A DNA stretch of 64,000 bases from an uncultured Muribaculaceae bacterium (GTDB lineage: Bacteria; Bacteroidota; Bacteroidia; Bacteroidales; Muribaculaceae): positions 1 to 64,000 of the forward strand of contig CAKUAR010000012.1 in NCBI GenBank assembly GCA_934636465.1. The letters are read 5' to 3'. Below are positions 59,480 to 64,000 of the stretch, piece by piece. How positions within the stretch are numbered: position 1 is the first letter of the stretch; every line of letters begins with the position of its first letter. The notes below the pieces were generated by a model. It worked only from the letters and a program-made list of their open reading frames with translations. It was not told where the DNA came from and did no database searches. A program made the translations under genes and the position numbers.

Positions 59480-59579
59480 CGGGAGAGTTGAGTTGATTGC
59501 TTGGTGTTTGATATCAAGTTTTTGTTTTAATTAGTTAGTTGCCGACTTTCCTGAATTGAGGATAGCCGGTTATTTTTTT
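59480..59579 (+). promoter_or_regulatory. his operon attenuator (antiterminator and terminator)
   Basis: Terminator: CCGACTTTCCT (59542-59552) pairs with AGGATAGCCGG (59559-59569) with two mismatches, loop GAATTG, then TTATTTTTTT. Antiterminator: CGGGAGAGTTG (59480-59490) pairs over all 11 positions (three G-U) with CGACTTTCCTG (59543-59553), the same bases as the terminator 5' arm. A ribosome stalled on the His codons would leave 59480-59490 free and so prevent termination; a ribosome at the stop codon would cover it and allow termination. Confidence 0.78.
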
Positions 59580-59621
59580 GATTTTTCATAAACAACGATT
59601 TTATAAAATTACAAACAAATC

Positions 59622-60476
59622 ATGCTACGTATTGCCGTACAATCCAAAGGCCGTCTCTACGACGAGACTATGAAACTGCTCACCGCCGCAGGCATAAAGC
59701 TGGTTGCCGTCAAGCGCACGCTGCTCGTGCCATCGCGCAACTTTCCCATTGAACTTCTGTTTCTCCGCGACGACGACATACCCGACTCCGTGGCCACAGG
59801 CACTGCCGACATAGGCATCGTCGGGCTCAACGAAGTGAAAGAAAAAAAACAAGACGTCACCATTATGCGCAACCTCGGCTTCAGCCATTGCCGTTTGTCA
59901 CTCGCCATTCCCAAAGAAATTGACTACACAGGGCTTGACTGGTTCAACGGCAAGAAAATAGCCACAAGCTACCCTGTGATACTCAACGAGTTTCTCGCCC
60001 AGCACAACATCAAGGCCGACGTGCACGTGATTGGCGGCTCGGTGGAGATAGCCCCAGGCATAGGGTTGGCCGATGCCATTTTCGACATCGTGTCGAGCGG
60101 CAGCACCCTTGTGAGCAACAACCTCAAGGAGGTGGAAGTGGTTATGCAGAGCGACGCCGTGCTTATTGCCAACAACAGCACCCTACCCGACGACAAAAAA
60201 GCCGCTCTCAACGAACTGCTGTTCAGAATAGAGGCCGTAAAGACAGCCGAAAAGAAGAAATACATTCTCATGAATGTGCCGCGCCAGAAACTCGATGCCG
60301 TGATAGCCATTTTGCCAGGCATCAAGAGCCCAACCATTCTGCCGCTTGCCGATGAGCAGTGGTGCTCTGTGCACGCCGTACTTGAGGAGCAGCACCTGTG
60401 GTCGGTGATTAATGCGCTCAAGGCAGTGGGTGCCGAGGGCATACTTGTGCTCAACATTGAAGAAATGGTGCTTTAA
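59622..60476 (+). CDS. hisG: ATP phosphoribosyltransferase (long form)
   Basis: A 284-residue first enzyme of histidine synthesis, joining ATP and PRPP. Motifs: LRIAVQSKGRLYDETMKLL at the N terminus, RDDDIPDSVATGTADIGIVG near 50, and IGLADAIFDIVSSGSTLVSN near 148, the PRPP loop. The C-terminal 80 residues form the ferredoxin-like regulatory domain that binds histidine, so feedback inhibition is expected. It is the first structural gene after the attenuator; hisD follows after 11 bases. Confidence 0.96.
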   Translation: MLRIAVQSKGRLYDETMKLLTAAGIKLVAVKRTLLVPSRNFPIELLFLRDDDIPDSVATGTADIGIVGLNEVKEKKQDVTIMRNLGFSHCRLSLAIPKEIDYTGLDWFNGKKIATSYPVILNEFLAQHNIKADVHVIGGSVEIAPGIGLADAIFDIVSSGSTLVSNNLKEVEVVMQSDAVLIANNSTLPDDKKAALNELLFRIEAVKTAEKKKYILMNVPRQKLDAVIAILPGIKSPTILPLADEQWCSVHAVLEEQHLWSVINALKAVGAEGILVLNIEEMVL

Positions 60477-60487
60477 GACTCAAAGTT

Positions 60488-61786
60488 ATGGAATCTACCG
60501 TAAAATTCATATCACTGCCCGATCGCAGCACTTGGCCGGAGCTGATGAAGCGTGCCGTGGCCGACACTGCCGCGCTTCACGACACTGTTAGAAACATCAT
60601 CAATGATGTGCGCGCACACGGCGACGACGCTTTGCGTGCCTTTTCGCTCAAATTCGACAAATGCAGCCTCACCAGCCTTGAGGTCTCTCCCGACGAGATG
60701 CGCGAGGCCGAGGCTGCGGTGGCACCAGAGCTGAAAAATGCCATAAAAGCCGCCGCGCAAAACATAGCCACATTCCACAAAGCACAGCTCATGCAGCCCA
60801 TTGAGGTTGAAACCGCGCCAGGCGTGGTGTGCAGCCAGCGCGCTGTGCCAATATCCGATGTGGGGCTTTACATTCCCGGCGGCAACAGTCCTCTGTTCTC
60901 CACCGTTCTCATGCTTGCCGTGCCAGCCAAGATTGCCGGTTGTCGCAACATTGAGCTTTGCACACCGGCAGGACCCGATGGCAAGGTCAACCCAGCCATT
61001 CTCTACGCCGCCGCAGTGGCTGGCGTGAGCCGCATCTTCAAGTCGGGCGGAGCACAGGCCATAGCCGCAATGGCTTTCGGCACCGAGACTATTCCGCGCG
61101 TGAGCAAGATTTTCGGCCCTGGCAACCGTTTCGTCATGGAGGCAAAACTGCAAGTCAACAGTCACGGTGTGGCTATCGACATGCCAGCCGGTCCGTCGGA
61201 GGTAATGATTATAGCCGACGCCCATGCCAACGCGCGCTATGTGGCAAGCGATTTCCTGTCGCAAGCGGAGCATGGCCCCGACAGCCAGAGCACACTGCTC
61301 ACCACCGACGAGGCGTTTGCGCGCCGTCTGCCAGCCGTCATCGATGAGCTTCTTGCCACCCTACCGCGCCAAGACATGATGCGCCGCTCGCTTTCGCACA
61401 GCCACGTCATTCTGCTCCGCAGCACCGACGAAGTGATGCAGTTTGCCAACGAATACGCCCCGGAGCACCTCATCATCAACACAGCCGATGCCGAACAGCT
61501 CGCCATGCGTGTTGAGAACGCTGGTTCTGTGTTCATAGGCCCTTATTCACCTGAAAGTGCGGGCGACTACGCCAGCGGCACTAACCACACACTGCCCACC
61601 AGCGGCTTTGCCAAAGCCTACAGCGGTGTCAACATCGACAGTTTTACAAAAAAAATCACCTTTCAGCACCTGTCACAGCAGGGTCTACAAGGCATAGGAC
61701 AAACTGTGATGACAATGGCTCAAAACGAAGATTTAATGGCACACCGCATGGCTGTGGCAGTGCGCCTCGGCAACAACCAACAGTGA
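60488..61786 (+). CDS. hisD: Histidinol dehydrogenase
   Basis: A 432-residue zinc enzyme that oxidises histidinol to histidine using NAD twice. Motifs: VGLYIPGGNSPLFSTVLMLA near 126, GGAQAIAAMAFGTETIPRVS near 192, IFGPGNRFVMEAK near 215, MPAGPSEVMIIAD near 236, LSQAEHGPDSQS near 256 (the zinc Gln and His), and ASGTNHTLPTSG near 362. Length and motifs are standard. It is the second gene of the operon. Confidence 0.96.
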   Translation: MESTVKFISLPDRSTWPELMKRAVADTAALHDTVRNIINDVRAHGDDALRAFSLKFDKCSLTSLEVSPDEMREAEAAVAPELKNAIKAAAQNIATFHKAQLMQPIEVETAPGVVCSQRAVPISDVGLYIPGGNSPLFSTVLMLAVPAKIAGCRNIELCTPAGPDGKVNPAILYAAAVAGVSRIFKSGGAQAIAAMAFGTETIPRVSKIFGPGNRFVMEAKLQVNSHGVAIDMPAGPSEVMIIADAHANARYVASDFLSQAEHGPDSQSTLLTTDEAFARRLPAVIDELLATLPRQDMMRRSLSHSHVILLRSTDEVMQFANEYAPEHLIINTADAEQLAMRVENAGSVFIGPYSPESAGDYASGTNHTLPTSGFAKAYSGVNIDSFTKKITFQHLSQQGLQGIGQTVMTMAQNEDLMAHRMAVAVRLGNNQQ

Positions 61787-61802
61787 CTATATCCACACAT
61801 TT

Positions 61803-62843
61803 ATGAAATTCAACCCTAACAACTTAGTAAGAGACAACATAGTGCGTCTTGAGCCCTATAGCTCGGCGCGAAGCGAGTTTAGCGGCACGGCAGGCGTGTG
61901 GCTCGACGCCAACGAAAGTCCGTTCAACGACCCCTATAACCGCTACCCCGACCCTCTACAAAAGGAACTAAAAGCCCAGATTTCCAAAATCAAGGGTGTT
62001 GACGCATCAAGCATATTCCTCGGCAACGGCAGCGACGAGTGCATCGACCTCGTTTATCGTGTGTTCTGCACTCCAGGCACCGACAATGTGGTTTCCATAG
62101 CGCCAAGCTACGGCATGTATGAGGTGTGCGCCGACATCAACGATGTGCAGTTTCGCAAAGTTATGCTCAACGATGATTTTTCACTTGATTTCAGCAAACT
62201 GGCAGCAGCCTGCAACGCCCACACCAAAGCCGTGTGGATTTGCTCGCCAAACAACCCCACAGGCAACGCTTTTGCCACGGCAAGCCTGCTTGACTTTTGC
62301 CGCAATTTCAGCGGCATAGTGGTGATTGACGAAGCCTACATCGACTTTTCAAGCAAAGGCACCATGCTCGCCCACCTTGCCCAAACGCCCAACCTCATAG
62401 TGCTCCAAACATTTTCAAAGGCATGGGGCAGCGCCGGCGTGCGTCTGGGCATGGCGTTTGCCTCGCCTGAAATCATCAGCATTTTCAACAAGGTTAAATA
62501 TCCCTACAACGTCAATCTGCTCACGCAGCGCTACGCCCTCAACCTTGTCACCAAGGCTTCAGAAATCAAGCAGTGGGTCAGCACCATTCTTGCCGAGCGC
62601 GACTATATGGTCAATGCTCTGGGCAAAATTGCTGTGGTTCAACGCATCTATCCGTCCGACGCCAATTTCATTCTTGTCAAGGTTGACGACGCCGATGTGC
62701 TCTACGACTACCTGAAAAGCTGCGGCATCATAGTGCGAAACCGCAACCGTGTGGAGAAATGTCTGTGCTGCCTGCGCATCACCATAGGCAACCACGATGA
62801 AAATGTGCAACTGGTTAATGCTATCAACGATTATGCAAAATAA
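61803..62843 (+). CDS. hisC: Histidinol-phosphate aminotransferase
   Basis: A 346-residue PLP-dependent fold-type I aminotransferase. [20 protein letters not shown] near residue 34 is the HisC start block, SPNNPTGN near 143 contacts [13 protein letters not shown] near 174 gives the PLP Asp/Tyr, and [16 protein letters not shown] near 201 holds the PLP Lys. The C-terminal Arg of RITIGN binds the phosphate. It overlaps hisB by 11 bases. Confidence 0.96.
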   Translation: MKFNPNNLVRDNIVRLEPYSSARSEFSGTAGVWLDANESPFNDPYNRYPDPLQKELKAQISKIKGVDASSIFLGNGSDECIDLVYRVFCTPGTDNVVSIAPSYGMYEVCADINDVQFRKVMLNDDFSLDFSKLAAACNAHTKAVWICSPNNPTGNAFATASLLDFCRNFSGIVVIDEAYIDFSSKGTMLAHLAQTPNLIVLQTFSKAWGSAGVRLGMAFASPEIISIFNKVKYPYNVNLLTQRYALNLVTKASEIKQWVSTILAERDYMVNALGKIAVVQRIYPSDANFILVKVDDADVLYDYLKSCGIIVRNRNRVEKCLCCLRITIGNHDENVQLVNAINDYAK

Positions 62844-63969
62844 AAAACGAGCTTTGTTTATCGACCGCGACGGCACCATAGTGCGCGAGCCTGCCGACGA
62901 GCAAGTTGACTCTTTCGAGAAAATAACATTTTTGCCAGGCGTGATAAGCAGCCTTGGCTTCATAGCCAAGACTCTTGACTTTGAGCTTGTAATGGTCACC
63001 AATCAAGACGGCCTGGGCACCGACGCCTTCCCCACTGAGCAGTTTCAAGGTCCTCACGACCTGATATTGCGCACATTGGGCGGCGAAGGTGTGACCTTCG
63101 ACGACATTGTGATTGACGTGACTTTTGAACATGAGCACAAGCCCACGCGCAAGCCCGGCACTGCGCTGCTCGGCAAATACACTTCTGGCGACTACGACCT
63201 TGCGGAAAGTTTCGTGATTGGCGACCGCCTGTCCGACGTGCAGCTCGCCAAAAACCTCGGTGCAAAGGCCGTGCTCATAAGCAGCGACGTTGAAACCGCC
63301 AAGCAGCAGCTTGCCGCCGCCGGCCTTTCCGGCAGCACTGCGCTCGTGGCAACCGATTGGCACCGCATCACCGACTTTCTGCGAGGTGGTGAGCGCAAAG
63401 CCCATGTGACCCGCAACACAGCCGAAACCCAAATCGACATAACCATCGACCTCGACGGCACCGGGCAAACCGACATCTCCACCGGCATAGGTTTCTTCGA
63501 CCACATGCTCGACCAGATTGGCCGCCATTCGGGCATCGACCTCGGCGTGCATGTGCACGGCGACCTCAACGTAGATGAGCACCACACCATCGAGGACACT
63601 GCCATTGCCCTGGGCGAGGCCATCTACAAAGCCCTCGGAAGCAAGCGAGGCATAGAGCGATATGGCTTCATGCTGCCTATGGACGACTGCAACGCCACTG
63701 TGGCACTTGACTTTGGTGGACGGAGCTGGCTTGTGTGGCAAGCGGAGTTTCACCGCGAAATGATTGGGCAAATGCCCACCGAAATGTTCATGCACTTCTT
63801 CAAGAGTTTGAGCGACAGTGCCCACATGAACCTCTACATTGAGGTTCATGGGCAAAACGAGCACCACAAAATCGAAGCTATATTCAAGGGGCTGGCTCAC
63901 GCGCTTAAATGCGCCATTCGCCGCGATGTGTTCAAGTTTCAGCTGCCGTCAACCAAGGGCACGCTATAA
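62833..63969 (+). CDS. hisB: Bifunctional histidinol-phosphatase/imidazoleglycerol-phosphate dehydratase
   Basis: A 378-residue fusion of two enzymes of histidine synthesis. The first 165 residues are a HAD phosphatase: [12 protein letters not shown] near 8 with the nucleophile Asp, [12 protein letters not shown] near 56, and [20 protein letters not shown] near 128. The rest is the dehydratase, with [15 protein letters not shown] near 220 and [16 protein letters not shown] near 245 for the Mn-binding His residues. The start is ATG 62833; the upstream ATG at 62797 lies inside hisC. The layout matches E. coli HisB. The window ends 31 bases after the stop. Confidence 0.95.
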   Translation: MQNKKRALFIDRDGTIVREPADEQVDSFEKITFLPGVISSLGFIAKTLDFELVMVTNQDGLGTDAFPTEQFQGPHDLILRTLGGEGVTFDDIVIDVTFEHEHKPTRKPGTALLGKYTSGDYDLAESFVIGDRLSDVQLAKNLGAKAVLISSDVETAKQQLAAAGLSGSTALVATDWHRITDFLRGGERKAHVTRNTAETQIDITIDLDGTGQTDISTGIGFFDHMLDQIGRHSGIDLGVHVHGDLNVDEHHTIEDTAIALGEAIYKALGSKRGIERYGFMLPMDDCNATVALDFGGRSWLVWQAEFHREMIGQMPTEMFMHFFKSLSDSAHMNLYIEVHGQNEHHKIEAIFKGLAHALKCAIRRDVFKFQLPSTKGTL

Positions 63970-64000
63970 CACAGCCACGTTGGTCGGCGAGTAGCCACAC

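Larger units (their letters stand above)
59249..59621 (+). other. Leader region of the his operon
   Basis: This gap holds the his promoter, the hisL leader peptide gene, and the attenuator, all listed separately. The remainder (59249-59370) is AT-rich and shared with the DUF805 upstream region. Confidence 0.8.

Noticed and set aside
62824..63900. 358-residue minus-strand frame opposite hisB
   Set aside because: hisB has all catalytic motifs on the plus strand; the minus frame is a codon-bias shadow.
1..64000. CRISPR array or cas genes
   Set aside because: No set of regularly spaced direct repeats and no cas-like protein was seen in the window.

Overview
The window reads as a chromosomal piece of a gut-type Bacteroidales bacterium, most likely Muribaculaceae-like at roughly 50 percent GC. 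The family is an inference. It rests on many promoters of the Bacteroidota type (a TAnnTTTG -7 box, often with TTTG or TTG about 19-21 bases upstream), on tandem GH97 enzymes, on a DUF5103 type IX secretion plug protein, on DUF2027-Smr and calycin-like proteins, and on a His-rich attenuator of a complete-looking his operon start.

Layout. 1-70 is the right end of an IS3-family insertion sequence. 122-7479 (minus strand) holds an M13 peptidase, a copper chaperone and a Cu(I) P-type ATPase that lacks its nucleotide-binding domain, a secreted calycin-like protein, and a DXS-like enzyme with altered active-site positions. 7793-9528 is an AT-richer two-gene island (ABC-type ATPase plus a PD-(D/E)XK-like protein) that looks like an uncharacterised defence pair. 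9637-21235 (plus strand) is housekeeping: phoH, purC, menG, pfkA, a lipoprotein, a polyprenyl synthase, tatD, a GHL10 glycosidase, two unrecognised genes, a DUF2027-Smr protein and an EFR1 ferredoxin. 21318-25295 carries two tandem GH97 enzymes. 25547-28879 is a low-GC type II restriction-modification locus (C5 methyltransferase with a large insertion plus MvaI/BcnI-like nuclease), with a possible decayed regulator in its leader.

29058-35726 (minus) is an RND efflux operon ending in a divergent lpxA-like gene. 36084-42716 (minus) has mtgA and then a sugar-use group (GH127-like enzyme, WG-repeat lipoprotein, PfkB kinase, trehalase). 42956-49550 has queA, tag, tatA-tatC, fabD, a Ca/Na antiporter and the T9SS plug protein. 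49626-50144 is a decayed Fic gene with four well-preserved operator half-sites. 50328-53554 has an NfnAB-like pair, tRNA-Arg(CCG) and ung. 53579-56143 is a large six-hairpin glycosidase-like lipoprotein.

56144-57493 is the most unusual stretch. It holds an orphan transcription unit with its own promoter and terminator, followed by a 162-bp segment flanked by perfect 16-bp inverted repeats. That segment carries an outward-facing promoter box next to a tyrosine recombinase gene (57494-58612), which is the signature of an invertible phase switch. The window ends with a DUF805 gene and hisL-hisG-hisD-hisC-hisB. The his leader peptide has eight consecutive His codons, and a terminator and a competing antiterminator can both be drawn from the sequence.
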